Shown in pieces: positions 16,300-24,729 of a stretch of 64,000 nucleotides of DNA. The notes under the pieces are model-generated. The model was not told the DNA's origin. It made no database searches and was given only the letters and a program-made list of their open reading frames with translations. This DNA comes from Halosimplex rubrum (GTDB taxonomy: Archaea; Halobacteriota; Halobacteria; Halobacteriales; Haloarculaceae), in NCBI RefSeq assembly GCF_013415885.1, contig NZ_CP058910.1:2480001-2544000 (forward strand). The letters are read 5' to 3'. A program made the translations under genes and the position numbers. Position 1 is the stretch's first letter. Each line of letters opens with the position of its first letter.

Positions 16300-18597
16300 A
16301 TGGCCAGCACACGCGACGACACGACCGGTACCGACACCGACGGCCCCTCGCGGGGCCGCGACGAGACCGCCGCGGCGACCGACGACCCCATCGTCGAGGT
16401 GCGCAACGTCAGCGTCACCTACGACCTGCAGGCCCGCGACGCGATGGTGTTAGACGACGTGAGCCTCGACCTGCGCCGCGGGGAGATCCTCGGCTGCGTC
16501 GGCGAGTCGGGGTCGGGCAAGTCCATGCTCGCCAACGCGATGATGGACGCCGTCGAGGAGCCGGGGATCACCACCGGCGACGTGCGCTACTACCCCTCGG
16601 CGAACGCCGACCCGGTCCACGTCCTCGACCTGGAGGGCGACGACCTCAAGCAGTTCCGCTGGGAGGAGATCTCGATGGTCTTCCAGGGCGCCCTCTCCTC
16701 GTTCAACCCCACGATGACCATCGGCGGGCACTTCGAGGAGACGCTGAAGGCCCACGACTACGACGTCGACGAGGGCATGGAGCGGGCCCATCAGCTGCTG
16801 TCGGACCTGTATCTCGACCCCGAGCGGGTCCTGAACGCCTACGCTCACGAGCTGTCGGGCGGGATGAGCCAGCGGGCGCTGATCGCCCTGTCGCTCATCC
16901 TCGAACCGGACGTGCTGCTGATGGACGAGCCGACCGCGGCGCTCGACCTGCTGATGCAGCGGTCGATCCTCTCGCTGCTCGACGACATCAAGGACAAATA
17001 CGAGCTGTCGATCCTCTTCATCACGCACGACCTGCCGCTGGTCGCGGGGCTGGCCGACCGGCTGGCCATCCTCTACGCGTTCGAACTCGCGGAGGTCGGC
17101 CCGAGCGAGCGGATCGTCCGCGATTCGAGCCACCCCTACACCAGGGCGCTGCTGAAGGCGGTGCCGAACCTCGACGCGCCGCTGGACACGATGCAACCCA
17201 TCGAGGGGACGGCGCCGAACCCCGCGCACGTTCCGAACGGCTGTCACTACGCGCCGCGCTGTCCGCTGGCCGACCAGCGCTGTCACGAGGAGAAACCCGA
17301 GTGGTACGACGCCGGCCCGGACCAGCGCTCGGCCTGCTTCCACCACGAGCGGGCCGAGGAGGCCGTCCCGTTCGACGCCGAGGAGATCGCGGGCGCGATC
17401 GACGAGACGGCCGAGGAGGCCGCGACCGAGGCCGACGCCGAAGGGTTCGGCTCGGAGACCGCGACCGGCGCCGGCGACGCGCTCGCCGCGCCCGACGAGG
17501 AGACGGTCGTCTCGCTGGACGACGTGTCGATCCACTTCGAGGAGGAGCAGGGGCTGCTCGACTCGCTGACCGGCGAGCCCGAGACGGTCCACGCCGTCGA
17601 CGACGTGAGCATCGACATCCCGGAGAACGACGTGCTGGCGCTGGTCGGCGAGTCGGGCTGCGGGAAGACGACGCTGGGCAAGGCGATCATCGGCGTCCAG
17701 CGGCCCACCGAGGGCACCGTCGCCTACCGCGGCCAGGACGTCTGGGACGCCAAGGACCGCGTCGGCGACCCGGATATCGAGTTCGGCGACATCCGCCAGG
17801 CGCTGCAGATCATCCACCAGGACCCCGGCGCGTCGCTCAACCCCAACCAGAAGGTCGTCACCTCGCTGGAGGCGCCGCTGAAGCGCTGGGACCCGGATCT
17901 GTCGACGGAAGACCGGCGGGCGCGCATCTACGCGCTGCTCGACCGGGTCGGGATGCAGCCGCCGGAGGACTACGCCAACCGCTTCCCCCACCAGCTCTCC
18001 GGCGGAGAGCAACAGCGGGTGGCGCTCGTGCGGGCGCTGCTGATGAACCCGGACGTGATCCTCGCCGACGAGGCCGTCTCGGCGCTTGACGTGTCCCTGC
18101 GCGTGGAGACGATGGACCTGCTGCTGGAGTTGCAGGAGCAGTTCAACACCTCCTTCGTGTTCATCTCGCACACGCTGTCGAACGCCCGCTACCTCGCGGA
18201 GAAGGCCGACGGCCGCATCGGGATCATGTACCTCGGCGAACTCGTCGAGGTCGGCCCGCCCGACGAGGTGCTGAACGACCCCCAGCACCCCTACACGAAG
18301 GTGCTGCGCTGGGCGACGGCGAACCTGGACCCGAGCGACCAGGAGATGACCGACCCGCCGGTCCGGTCGATCGACATCCCGGACCCGGTCGACCCGCCGA
18401 CGGGCTGTCGGTTCCACACCCGCTGTCCCGAGGCCCGCGAGGCCTGCGTGAGCGAGGCGCCGGAACTGGGCGAGACCGAGTCGACGCCCGGCACCCGGGC
18501 CGTCGCGTGCCACCGGGCGGACTCGAACCACGAGTACTGGTCGAGTCAGCCGCTCGAGGGCGTCGACACGGCGGAGTCGCCGAGCGCCGGGGACTGA
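16300..18597 (+). CDS. Double ABC ATPase (fused DppD-DppF)
   Basis: Protein of 765 aa with two complete nucleotide-binding domains in one chain. NBD1: Walker A GESGSGKS, signature LSGGMSQRA, Walker B VLLMDEPTAALD. NBD2 (from about residue 405): Walker A GESGCGKTT, signature LSGGEQQRV, Walker B VILADEAVSALD. Each NBD ends in the oligopeptide-transporter C-terminal Cys cluster (CHYAPRCPLADQRC and CRFHTRCPEAREAC), which in DppD-type proteins can hold an Fe-S cluster. A ~70-residue Ala/Glu-rich linker separates the halves. In most bacteria these are two genes; the fusion fixes a heterodimer. It energises the permeases just upstream. Confidence 0.92.
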   Translation: MASTRDDTTGTDTDGPSRGRDETAAATDDPIVEVRNVSVTYDLQARDAMVLDDVSLDLRRGEILGCVGESGSGKSMLANAMMDAVEEPGITTGDVRYYPSANADPVHVLDLEGDDLKQFRWEEISMVFQGALSSFNPTMTIGGHFEETLKAHDYDVDEGMERAHQLLSDLYLDPERVLNAYAHELSGGMSQRALIALSLILEPDVLLMDEPTAALDLLMQRSILSLLDDIKDKYELSILFITHDLPLVAGLADRLAILYAFELAEVGPSERIVRDSSHPYTRALLKAVPNLDAPLDTMQPIEGTAPNPAHVPNGCHYAPRCPLADQRCHEEKPEWYDAGPDQRSACFHHERAEEAVPFDAEEIAGAIDETAEEAATEADAEGFGSETATGAGDALAAPDEETVVSLDDVSIHFEEEQGLLDSLTGEPETVHAVDDVSIDIPENDVLALVGESGCGKTTLGKAIIGVQRPTEGTVAYRGQDVWDAKDRVGDPDIEFGDIRQALQIIHQDPGASLNPNQKVVTSLEAPLKRWDPDLSTEDRRARIYALLDRVGMQPPEDYANRFPHQLSGGEQQRVALVRALLMNPDVILADEAVSALDVSLRVETMDLLLELQEQFNTSFVFISHTLSNARYLAEKADGRIGIMYLGELVEVGPPDEVLNDPQHPYTKVLRWATANLDPSDQEMTDPPVRSIDIPDPVDPPTGCRFHTRCPEAREACVSEAPELGETESTPGTRAVACHRADSNHEYWSSQPLEGVDTAESPSAGD

Positions 18598-18705
18598 CGA
18601 TGACGGTCCCGCCCGCTCGACGCCGGTTCACACCGACGTGCGGCAGTCCGGTCGGTCGACGCCGCGGCGGGACCATGAAGTTCCCCCCCGTCGATCACCG
18701 TGTAC

Positions 18706-18710
18706 GGAGG
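18706..18710 (+). promoter_or_regulatory. Shine-Dalgarno deciding a GTG start
   Basis: GGAGG ends 8 bp before the GTG at 18719 and supports that start for the small membrane protein over upstream in-frame ATG codons at 18638 and beyond. Confidence 0.5.
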
Positions 18711-18718
18711 ACGAGGGT

Positions 18719-18916
18719 GTGACGACAGTCTGGCGCGCGTTCCTGACCGCGAGCGCCGTGTTGCTGGGATTTCTGATCCTGGCGATCCCGTTCGTCGAGC
18801 GGGGGACCGCGACGTTCGCGGTCACGGTCGTGAGCTTCGCGATGCTGGCGATCATCTTCGTCGCGTCGGCGGCGTTCATCCGCGCCGATTGGGACCCCTT
18901 CGAGGAGCTGTGGTGA
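18719..18916 (+). CDS. Small two-helix membrane protein
   Basis: Protein of 65 aa: helix 1 FLTASAVLLGFLILAIPFV, a short loop ERGTAT, helix 2 FAVTVVSFAMLAIIFVASAA, and an acidic end RADWDPFEELW. The start is a GTG with GGAGG 8 bp upstream. It sits between the ABC ATPase and the TrmB regulator. No family is recognised; the conserved-looking C-terminal WDPFEELW and good membrane topology argue that it is a real gene. Confidence 0.6.
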   Translation: MTTVWRAFLTASAVLLGFLILAIPFVERGTATFAVTVVSFAMLAIIFVASAAFIRADWDPFEELW

Positions 18917-18998
18917 GCGACCGAGGCGCGACGGGACCGGGCCGAGCGAACATGCAAGAGGAACTACCATACGTGATAGCGTTCAACGGACCGATATC

Positions 18999-20057
18999 AT
19001 GACCGACGAGCAGATAGACGACGGGACGCTCAGGGACGAGCTGAACGTGTTCGGCTTCTCGGACACGGAGATCGACACCTACCTGGCGATCCTCGAACAG
19101 GGCGAGACGACCGTCCGGACGGTCGCGGAAGCGGCCGACGTGACCCAGCGCGCAGTCTACAACATCGCCGAGCGCCTGGAAGACCGGGACCTCGTCCGGG
19201 TCAACGACCACGCCTCGCCGACGACCATCCGTGCGCTGGCGCCCGAGGAGGCCATCGACGCGCTGTCGAATCGGCTGGAGTCGATCACGCCGACGCTGGA
19301 GCGCCGGTTCAACGAGACCGAACCGAAGACGCCGGAGATCCAGATCATCAAGGCTCGTGAGACGGCGCTCAAGCGACTCCGAAAGGGCATCACCGAGGCC
19401 GAAAACGAAGCGCTCGTGGCGGTTCCCGGCCACTCTTACGAGGACATCGAGCCGGAGCTGCGGGACGCCGTCGACCGCGGCGTGCTCGTCTTCCTGCTGA
19501 TCGGCGGGATGGCGGACCTGGAAGTCGACGAGTCCCGGCTGGAGGAGACGGCCGCGGTCGTCCGGTCGTGGTCCGAGCGGCTGCCGTTCATGTACGCCGC
19601 CGACGACGAGGCGGCGATGATCGGCCACTCGGGCATCCTCTCGGGCACCCACGTCGACGAGGAGGCCGTCGCCGTGACGGAGGACAACCTGGCCGGCTCG
19701 ATCGTCGGCCTGTACTTCGGCGCGTACTGGCCGACGGCGTCGGAGATGCACGTCCGCGAGCCGGGGGAGCTCCCGCGGACCTTCGACTGGTTCCGAAACT
19801 CGGTGCTGGAGGCCGTCCTCCACCGCCGCGAGGGCACGGACCTGGAGGCCGTCGTCCGGACCGACGAGGGCCCCGAGGTCACCGGCCGGGTCAGCCAGGT
19901 CCGCCAGGCGTTCGTCGAGCCGTCGACCAACGACTACACGCTGGAGACCAGCCTCTACCTGGAGACCGACGGCGGCGAGGTCAGTATCGGCGGCCCCGGG
20001 TCGTTCATCGAGGAGTACGAGGGCGACGTCGTGACGCTGCGCCCGATCGAGGAGTAG
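18999..20057 (+). CDS. TrmB-family sugar-sensing transcriptional regulator (full length)
   Basis: Protein of 352 aa, the normal size for TrmB. N-terminal winged helix (FGFSDTEIDTYLAILEQGET, then EAADVTQRAVYNIAERLEDR), a coiled segment SNRLESITPTLERRFNE, then the PLD-like domain (IIKARETALKRLRKGITEAE) and a C-terminal beta domain like the sugar-binding part of TrmB (from about residue 260, ETSLYLETDGGEVSIGG). TrmB proteins are maltose/glucose-responsive regulators of sugar uptake and central metabolism. Its position downstream of the importer and glucosidases makes it the natural candidate regulator. No copy of the published Halobacterium TrmB motif was recognised by eye at those promoters. 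Confidence 0.88.
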   Translation: MTDEQIDDGTLRDELNVFGFSDTEIDTYLAILEQGETTVRTVAEAADVTQRAVYNIAERLEDRDLVRVNDHASPTTIRALAPEEAIDALSNRLESITPTLERRFNETEPKTPEIQIIKARETALKRLRKGITEAENEALVAVPGHSYEDIEPELRDAVDRGVLVFLLIGGMADLEVDESRLEETAAVVRSWSERLPFMYAADDEAAMIGHSGILSGTHVDEEAVAVTEDNLAGSIVGLYFGAYWPTASEMHVREPGELPRTFDWFRNSVLEAVLHRREGTDLEAVVRTDEGPEVTGRVSQVRQAFVEPSTNDYTLETSLYLETDGGEVSIGGPGSFIEEYEGDVVTLRPIEE

Positions 20058-20116
20058 TCGGCGTCGCGTCTCTGCCTCGTTTCCCCGCCGCCCGCACCGA
20101 TCTCCGACTCCCCGTC

Positions 20117-20130
20117 CCGAACACGTTCGG
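20117..20130. promoter_or_regulatory. CGAAC dyad upstream of DUF2249 gene
   Basis: CCGAACACGTTCGG: 6-bp arms CCGAAC/GTTCGG around AC. Its centre is about 44 bp before ATG 20168, where an activator would sit upstream of the basal promoter. Same element family as 21417-21428, 22733-22744 and 47964-47975. Confidence 0.5.
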
Positions 20131-20167
20131 CGCAACCCCTGGGAGCGTCGGCGTCGTAGCTTCGCCC

Positions 20168-20440
20168 ATGTCCACCGGAGTGAACGCCGAGGCCGTCGTC
20201 GCCGAGACCGACGCCCCGTCGGAGGCCCCCAGGGAGACGCTGGACGTGCGCGAGCTGGGGCCGCCGAAACCGCTGGCGAACACGCTCGAACGGCTGGTCG
20301 AACTGGACGACGAGGCGGTACTCGTCCAGCTGAACGACCGCGCACCCCAGCATCTCTACCCCAAACTCGACGACCGCGGCTACGACTACGCGACCGTCGA
20401 GCGCGGCGATATCACCGTCACGACGATCTGGCGGCCATGA
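20168..20440 (+). CDS. DUF2249 domain protein
   Basis: Protein of 90 aa. After ~20 acidic residues, the DUF2249 fold reads TLDVRELGPPKPLANTLERL, then DEAVLVQLNDRAPQHLYPKL and YDYATVERGDITVTTIW. DUF2249 proteins have a small SirA/TusA-like fold and in haloarchaea often sit beside nitrogen-oxide or respiratory genes. Its stop overlaps the next start (ATGA), forming a coupled pair. A palindromic CGAAC element lies 44 bp upstream. A second DUF2249 gene is at 21143, so the cluster carries two. Biochemical role unknown. Confidence 0.8.
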   Translation: MSTGVNAEAVVAETDAPSEAPRETLDVRELGPPKPLANTLERLVELDDEAVLVQLNDRAPQHLYPKLDDRGYDYATVERGDITVTTIWRP

Positions 20441-20811
20441 CCGGCGTGTCGTCCGCGCCGACGGTCGACCACGGGGAACCGGGTCCGGACGACGACACCG
20501 CCGCAGAGGACCCCGACCGCGCCGCCGACGGTACCGCCGCCGAGGCGCCCGACCCGGAGACGGCGCTCACGTCGATCCGCGAGCGCGGCGCGGCGGTCCG
20601 CGACCGGGAGGTCGAGACGGCGCTCGCGAAACTCGACGCCCGCGGATCCCTCTCGGCGGCCGACCGCGAGGCCGTCGAGGTGCTGGCCGACCGGGTCGTC
20701 GCCCGCCTGCTGTCGGCGCCCGAGCGAAGCCTCCGGACGGCGGCCGACGGCGGCGACGGCGAACACGACCCCGAGACCGTCGAGACGGCGCTGGCGCTGT
20801 TCGGGGAGTAG
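20437..20811 (+). CDS. Stand-alone protein resembling the GlutR dimerisation tail
   Basis: Protein of 124 aa. The first ~50 residues are acidic and disordered. Residues ~60-105 (VETALAKLDARGSLSAADRE, then AVEVLADRVVARLLSAPERSL) look like the C-terminal dimerisation helix region of glutamyl-tRNA reductase, which carries an ADREVVE...LADAVVDRLLSAPTKSL-type pattern. No catalytic or NADP domain is present, so it is not a haem-biosynthesis enzyme itself; it may bind or modulate GlutR. Coupled by ATGA to the DUF2249 gene. The family assignment is pattern recognition only. Confidence 0.55.
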   Translation: MTGVSSAPTVDHGEPGPDDDTAAEDPDRAADGTAAEAPDPETALTSIRERGAAVRDREVETALAKLDARGSLSAADREAVEVLADRVVARLLSAPERSLRTAADGGDGEHDPETVETALALFGE

Positions 20812-20852
20812 CTTTCCTCGCGTCCGCGGGTGAGAAAACCGCCGACCGCTCC

Positions 20853-21146
20853 TCAGCCCTCGGCGAGGACGAGCAGCGCGACGCTGTCCTCGCGGGCCCG
20901 CGGCGAGATGTCCTGGTCGCCGGAGAACCGCGCGGCGTCGCCGGCGGACAGGTCGACCGTCTCGTCGCCGAGGGTCATCTCGATGGCGCCCTCGAGGACG
21001 TGGCAGACGATCTCTTTGTCGGGGTGCTGGTGGGGCGGGACGCGGTCGCCCTCGTCGAGGGCGAGTCGGACCGTCTTCGGCGCGCCCTCGAAGAGGACGC
21101 CCCGGCCGTCGCCCTCGCGGTCGGGGAGGTGGACGACCTCGCTCAT
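20853..21146 (-). CDS. Cupin-domain protein
   Basis: Protein of 97 aa forming a single cupin barrel. Motif 1 reads DRVPPHQHPDKEIVCHVLEG, giving the His/His/Glu-type metal ligands; motif 2 is degenerate (LSAGDAARFSGDQDISPRA) and lacks the usual last His. It could bind a metal with reduced ligation or act as a sensor. It is the second gene after a DUF2249 protein, overlapping it by ATGA, in the minus-strand arm of the respiratory-like cluster. Confidence 0.8.
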   Translation of the reverse strand: MSEVVHLPDREGDGRGVLFEGAPKTVRLALDEGDRVPPHQHPDKEIVCHVLEGAIEMTLGDETVDLSAGDAARFSGDQDISPRAREDSVALLVLAEG

Positions 21147-21376
21147 GCCTTCGGGAGGTCGGCGACGAACTCGTCGGTGTCCCGCCGTTCGACCGCGTAG
21201 TTCTCGGCGTCGAAGTCCTCGACTTCGGCCTGGAACTCGTAGAACAGCGGCTTGGGTTCGTGGTCATTGACGATCCGTAGCGTCTCGCCGCTGGCCAGAC
21301 CCTCGAAGGCCTCGTGGATCATCGGGTGGCGCTCCGGCGGCGGCACGTCGCGGATGTCGAGCGTGGTCGCTGGCAT
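21143..21376 (-). CDS. DUF2249 domain protein (second copy)
   Basis: Protein of 77 aa, almost exactly the domain: TTLDIRDVPPPERHPMIHEA, then EGLASGETLRIVNDHEPKPL and FYEFQAE. The HEPKPL-FYEFQ stretch is the DUF2249 hallmark, more complete than in the copy at 20168. ATG 21376 is chosen because upstream in-frame sequence is noncoding. A perfect CGAACATGTTCG palindrome is centred 46 bp upstream, the same spacing as for the other cluster promoters. Coupled to the cupin gene downstream. Confidence 0.85.
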   Translation of the reverse strand: MPATTLDIRDVPPPERHPMIHEAFEGLASGETLRIVNDHEPKPLFYEFQAEVEDFDAENYAVERRDTDEFVADLPKA

Positions 21377-21416
21377 GCGTCCGGACCTTCGACGCCGCGG
21401 TCCCTGCCGATTTGGG

Positions 21417-21428
21417 CGAACATGTTCG
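21417..21428. promoter_or_regulatory. Perfect CGAACATGTTCG palindrome between divergent genes
   Basis: 12-bp perfect palindrome, centred 46 bp upstream of the minus-strand DUF2249 gene (21376) and about 106 bp upstream of the plus-strand membrane protein (21529). Same element family as 20117, 22733 and 47964. Confidence 0.55.
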
Positions 21429-21528
21429 GCCACGTGGTCGCCCGCACGGGCGGCCGACTGCGGGACGGTGCGGACAGCCGAGCGCGTTCGCCACCAGATT
21501 GAGGGGTCGAGCGGACGAGTTCGGGGGT

Positions 21529-22716
21529 ATGTCGGCGACGCTCTCGCGGTGGTCGCGGGCGCTGGTGGCCAGCGGCGTCTGCTGGCTGGTCGCCTGGCAA
21601 GCGGCCGCCGTGACGGGACTCCCCCGACGCGCGACCGTGACTCTCGGCCTGTACGGCTTCGTCCTGAGCGTCGTCTTCGGGAAGGCCTACGCGCTGGTTC
21701 CCTCGTACTTCGACCGGTCGCTGGCGTGGCCGGCGGCGCCGGCGGTCCACCTGCCGCTGGCCGTCGCCGGGACCGCCGGACTGGCGCTCGCGCCGCTGGA
21801 GTCGGTGCCGGCCGCGGTCGGGGCCGTCGGTGCGACGGCCTGGACGGCCGGCGTCGCGGTCTTCCTCGCGACGCTGGGGTGGACGCTCCGGGACAACCCC
21901 ACCGGCGCCGAGACGGGCACCGGCGACCACGCCGCCGACCGCAGACCCGTCGACCGCGCCGCCAACCTGTTCGTCCCGGTCGTCTTCGCCTACCTCGCCG
22001 TCGGGTCGTGGGCGACGCTGGCCGGTCGCGTCGCCGCCGTGCCCGCGCTCCTCGACGGCTACCCGCCGCGGGCGACGCACCTGCTGGCCGCCGGCGGCGC
22101 CGCACTGCTGCTGTTCGCCGTCGGTTTCCGCCTCCTGCCCCGGTTTCTGGTCGTCGACCTCCCGCCGTGGGTGCCGTGGGTCGTCCTCCCGCCGGGGGCG
22201 CTCGGTCCCGCCCTCCTGGCGACCGGGTTGCCCGCCGGCCCGGTCTTTCGAGCGGGGGCCGTCCTCGAAGCCGTCGCCGTGGTCGGGTTCGCCGCCGTCT
22301 ACGCGCGCCTCTTCCGCGCCACCGACCGCGACCGCGTGGGGTTCGACGGACCGTTGCTCGGGGTCGGGTTCGGTGTCCTCGCCGTCGCGCTCGGGCTCTC
22401 GTTCGCGTTCGGGAGCGTCGACCCGGCGCTGGTCGCCGTCCACCACCGGCTGAACCTGCTCGGCTTCCTCGGGCTGTCGATCGTCGGCGTGACGTTCCAG
22501 TTCTACCCGCCGACGGTCGGGCGGTTCCCCGGCGCCGGCGACCGCCTCGCGCGCGTCGCGATGGGACTGATCGCCGGCGGGCTGGGCCTCGAACTCGCCG
22601 GGGCGGTCGTCCCGGTCGCGCTCGCACGGACGACGGGGCGCGCGCTCGCGCTGGCCGGTTCGCTCGCCTACGCCTCCCTCGTCCTCGGCGTGTTCGTCCA
22701 GCGGGCGCGGGGATAA
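21529..22716 (+). CDS. Polytopic membrane protein next to oxidase subunit I
   Basis: Protein of 395 aa with about 10-12 predicted helices. Conserved-looking intramembrane histidines and aromatics occur in ATHLLAAGGAALLLFAVGF and AVHHRLNLLGFLGLSIVGVT followed by FQFYPP, which is reminiscent of haem-copper-oxidase-like or NnrS-like membrane proteins. I cannot assign a family firmly. ATG 21529 is chosen because it precedes the first helix directly. It ends 69 bp before the oxidase gene, whose promoter has its own dyad. It is probably involved in respiratory or nitrogen-oxide physiology by context. Confidence 0.65.
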   Translation: MSATLSRWSRALVASGVCWLVAWQAAAVTGLPRRATVTLGLYGFVLSVVFGKAYALVPSYFDRSLAWPAAPAVHLPLAVAGTAGLALAPLESVPAAVGAVGATAWTAGVAVFLATLGWTLRDNPTGAETGTGDHAADRRPVDRAANLFVPVVFAYLAVGSWATLAGRVAAVPALLDGYPPRATHLLAAGGAALLLFAVGFRLLPRFLVVDLPPWVPWVVLPPGALGPALLATGLPAGPVFRAGAVLEAVAVVGFAAVYARLFRATDRDRVGFDGPLLGVGFGVLAVALGLSFAFGSVDPALVAVHHRLNLLGFLGLSIVGVTFQFYPPTVGRFPGAGDRLARVAMGLIAGGLGLELAGAVVPVALARTTGRALALAGSLAYASLVLGVFVQRARG

Positions 22717-22732
22717 CCGTACGTAAACGGTC

Positions 22733-22744
22733 CGAACACGTTCC
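22733..22744. promoter_or_regulatory. CGAAC dyad upstream of oxidase subunit I
   Basis: CGAACACGTTCC, one mismatch from the palindromic consensus, centred 47 bp before ATG 22786. It is followed by TTCCCGGGAA and an AACACCCAGGGG stretch resembling the AACCCCTGGG that follows the 20117 site. Confidence 0.5.
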
Positions 22745-22785
22745 CGGGAACACCCAGGGGCCGAGGGGGCGAACACCCCCGGCAC

Positions 22786-24612
22786 ATGGCCGATATCGCG
22801 ACACTGACGCTGTCGGGGCTGACGGCAGCGTTTCTGCTGGGCGTGTTCGTCTGGGTCGTTCGACTGGAGGACTGGCGCTCGTACACGCCGGTCGTCGGCG
22901 GCGGTGGCGCCGCCGGTGGCTACGGCGCGGGCGAGGAGCGCGCCCACAAACCGAGCGGGATCGTTCGCTGGTTGACGACGGTCGACCACAAGGACATCGG
23001 GCTGATGTACGGCGTCTTCGCCGTCCTCGCGTTCGCCTGGGGCGGGGTCGCCGTCATGCTGATGCGGCTGGAGCTGGTCACGCCGACCACGAACTTCGTC
23101 GACAGCACGCTCTACAACGGGCTGTTGACCAGCCACGGGATCACGATGCTATTCCTGTTCGGGACGCCGATGCTGGCGGCGTTCTCGAACTACTTCGTCC
23201 CCCTGCTGATCGGCGCCGACGACATGGCGTTCCCGCGGATCAACGCCATCGCCTTCTGGCTGCTCCCGCCCGGGGCCGTCCTCATCTGGTCGGGCTTTTT
23301 CCTGCCGAGCCTCGCGCCCGCCCAGACCGCGTGGACGATGTACACCCCGCTGTCGGTCGAGCAACCGAACCCCGCCGTGGACCTGATGCTGCTCGGGCTG
23401 CATCTGACGGGGGTCTCGGCGACGATGGGCGCGATCAACTTCGTCGCGACCATCGTCACCGAGCGCGGCGAGGCGGTCAACTGGGCGAACCTCGACATCT
23501 TCTCGTGGACGGTGCTCACCCAGTCCGGACAGATCATCTTCGCGTTCCCGCTGCTGGGGTCGGCGATCGTCATGCTGCTGCTCGACCGCAACCTCGGGAC
23601 GACGTTCTACGCGCTGGGGGAGGGCGGCGGGCCGCTGCTGTGGCAACACCTGTTCTGGTTCTTCGGCCACCCCGAGGTGTACATCCTCGTCCTCCCGCCG
23701 ATGGGGCTGGTCAGCTACATCCTGCCGAAGTTCACCGGTCGGAAACTGTTCGGGTTCAAGTTCGTCGTCTACTCCACGCTGGCGCTCGGGGTGCTCTCGT
23801 TCGGCGTCTGGGCCCACCACATGTTCGCGACCGGGATCGACCCGCGCCTGCGGGCGGGTTTCATGGCCGTGACCATCTCCATCGCGATCCCGAGCGCCGT
23901 CAAGACGTTCAACTGGATCGCGACGATGTGGAACGGGCGCCTGCGCCTGACCGCTCCGTTCCTCTTCTGCGTCGGGTTCATCGCGAACTTCATCGTCGGC
24001 GGCGTCACCGGAGTCTTCGAGGCCTCCATCCCCGTCGACCTCCTGTTGCACGACACCTACCACGTCGTCGCGCACTTCCACTACGTCATCATGGGCGGCA
24101 TCGCCTTCGCCGTCTTCGCGGGGATCTACTACTGGTTCCCCATCTACACGGGGCGGATGTACCAGCAGACCCTGGCGAAGTGGCACTTCTGGCTGACGAT
24201 GGTCGGCACGAACCTCACCTTCTTCCCGATGATCGTCCTCGGTTACGCCGGGATGCCCCGCCGATACGCCACTTACGACCTCTCGGTCGGCCCGGAACTG
24301 TTCTTCGCCGCCCTGCACCGCTCGGCGACGCTCGGGGCGCTCCTGCTGGCGTTCGGCCAGATAATCTTCGTCTGGAACCTCGTCCAGTCCTGGCTGGAAG
24401 GCCCCGAGGTCACCGACGGCGACCCCTGGGACCTCAAGGAGACCGACCAGCACGGCCGCGAGTGGGCCTGGTTCGAACGCCAGCGCGAGACCGCGCTCGC
24501 CATCGACGGCGGCGTCGCGAGTGACGCGAGCGACACCTCGTCGGAGCCCCGCTCCGACGGCGGGGAGGCGACGGACGGCGACGGGAGCGCCGCCGAGCGC
24601 GACGACGACTGA
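22786..24612 (+). CDS. Haem-copper oxidase subunit I (A-type cytochrome c oxidase)
   Basis: Protein of 608 aa with 12 core helices plus an N-terminal one. Ligands visible: low-spin haem His in TSHGITMLFLFG; CuB His and the D-channel Glu in FGHPEVYILVLP; the CuB His pair in WAHHMFATG; high- and low-spin haem His in YHVVAHFHYVIMGG. The D-channel Glu in GHPEVY marks the A1 type. It reduces O2 to water with proton pumping. No subunit II (CuA) or III gene is adjacent, so it must pair with subunits encoded elsewhere or work with the upstream membrane protein. The C-terminal ~90 residues are a charged, disordered tail. Confidence 0.88.
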   Translation: MADIATLTLSGLTAAFLLGVFVWVVRLEDWRSYTPVVGGGGAAGGYGAGEERAHKPSGIVRWLTTVDHKDIGLMYGVFAVLAFAWGGVAVMLMRLELVTPTTNFVDSTLYNGLLTSHGITMLFLFGTPMLAAFSNYFVPLLIGADDMAFPRINAIAFWLLPPGAVLIWSGFFLPSLAPAQTAWTMYTPLSVEQPNPAVDLMLLGLHLTGVSATMGAINFVATIVTERGEAVNWANLDIFSWTVLTQSGQIIFAFPLLGSAIVMLLLDRNLGTTFYALGEGGGPLLWQHLFWFFGHPEVYILVLPPMGLVSYILPKFTGRKLFGFKFVVYSTLALGVLSFGVWAHHMFATGIDPRLRAGFMAVTISIAIPSAVKTFNWIATMWNGRLRLTAPFLFCVGFIANFIVGGVTGVFEASIPVDLLLHDTYHVVAHFHYVIMGGIAFAVFAGIYYWFPIYTGRMYQQTLAKWHFWLTMVGTNLTFFPMIVLGYAGMPRRYATYDLSVGPELFFAALHRSATLGALLLAFGQIIFVWNLVQSWLEGPEVTDGDPWDLKETDQHGREWAWFERQRETALAIDGGVASDASDTSSEPRSDGGEATDGDGSAAERDDD

Positions 24613-24729
24613 CCGGCTCCGTCTCGCCCGTCTCGCTTCGAGCGGTGTGTTCGGGAGTCGGGGATCGACCGGAAACGAGAGTCGACTCCCACGCGAACCG
24701 GACGGAGAGGCGACGCTCCGGCGCGTCGA

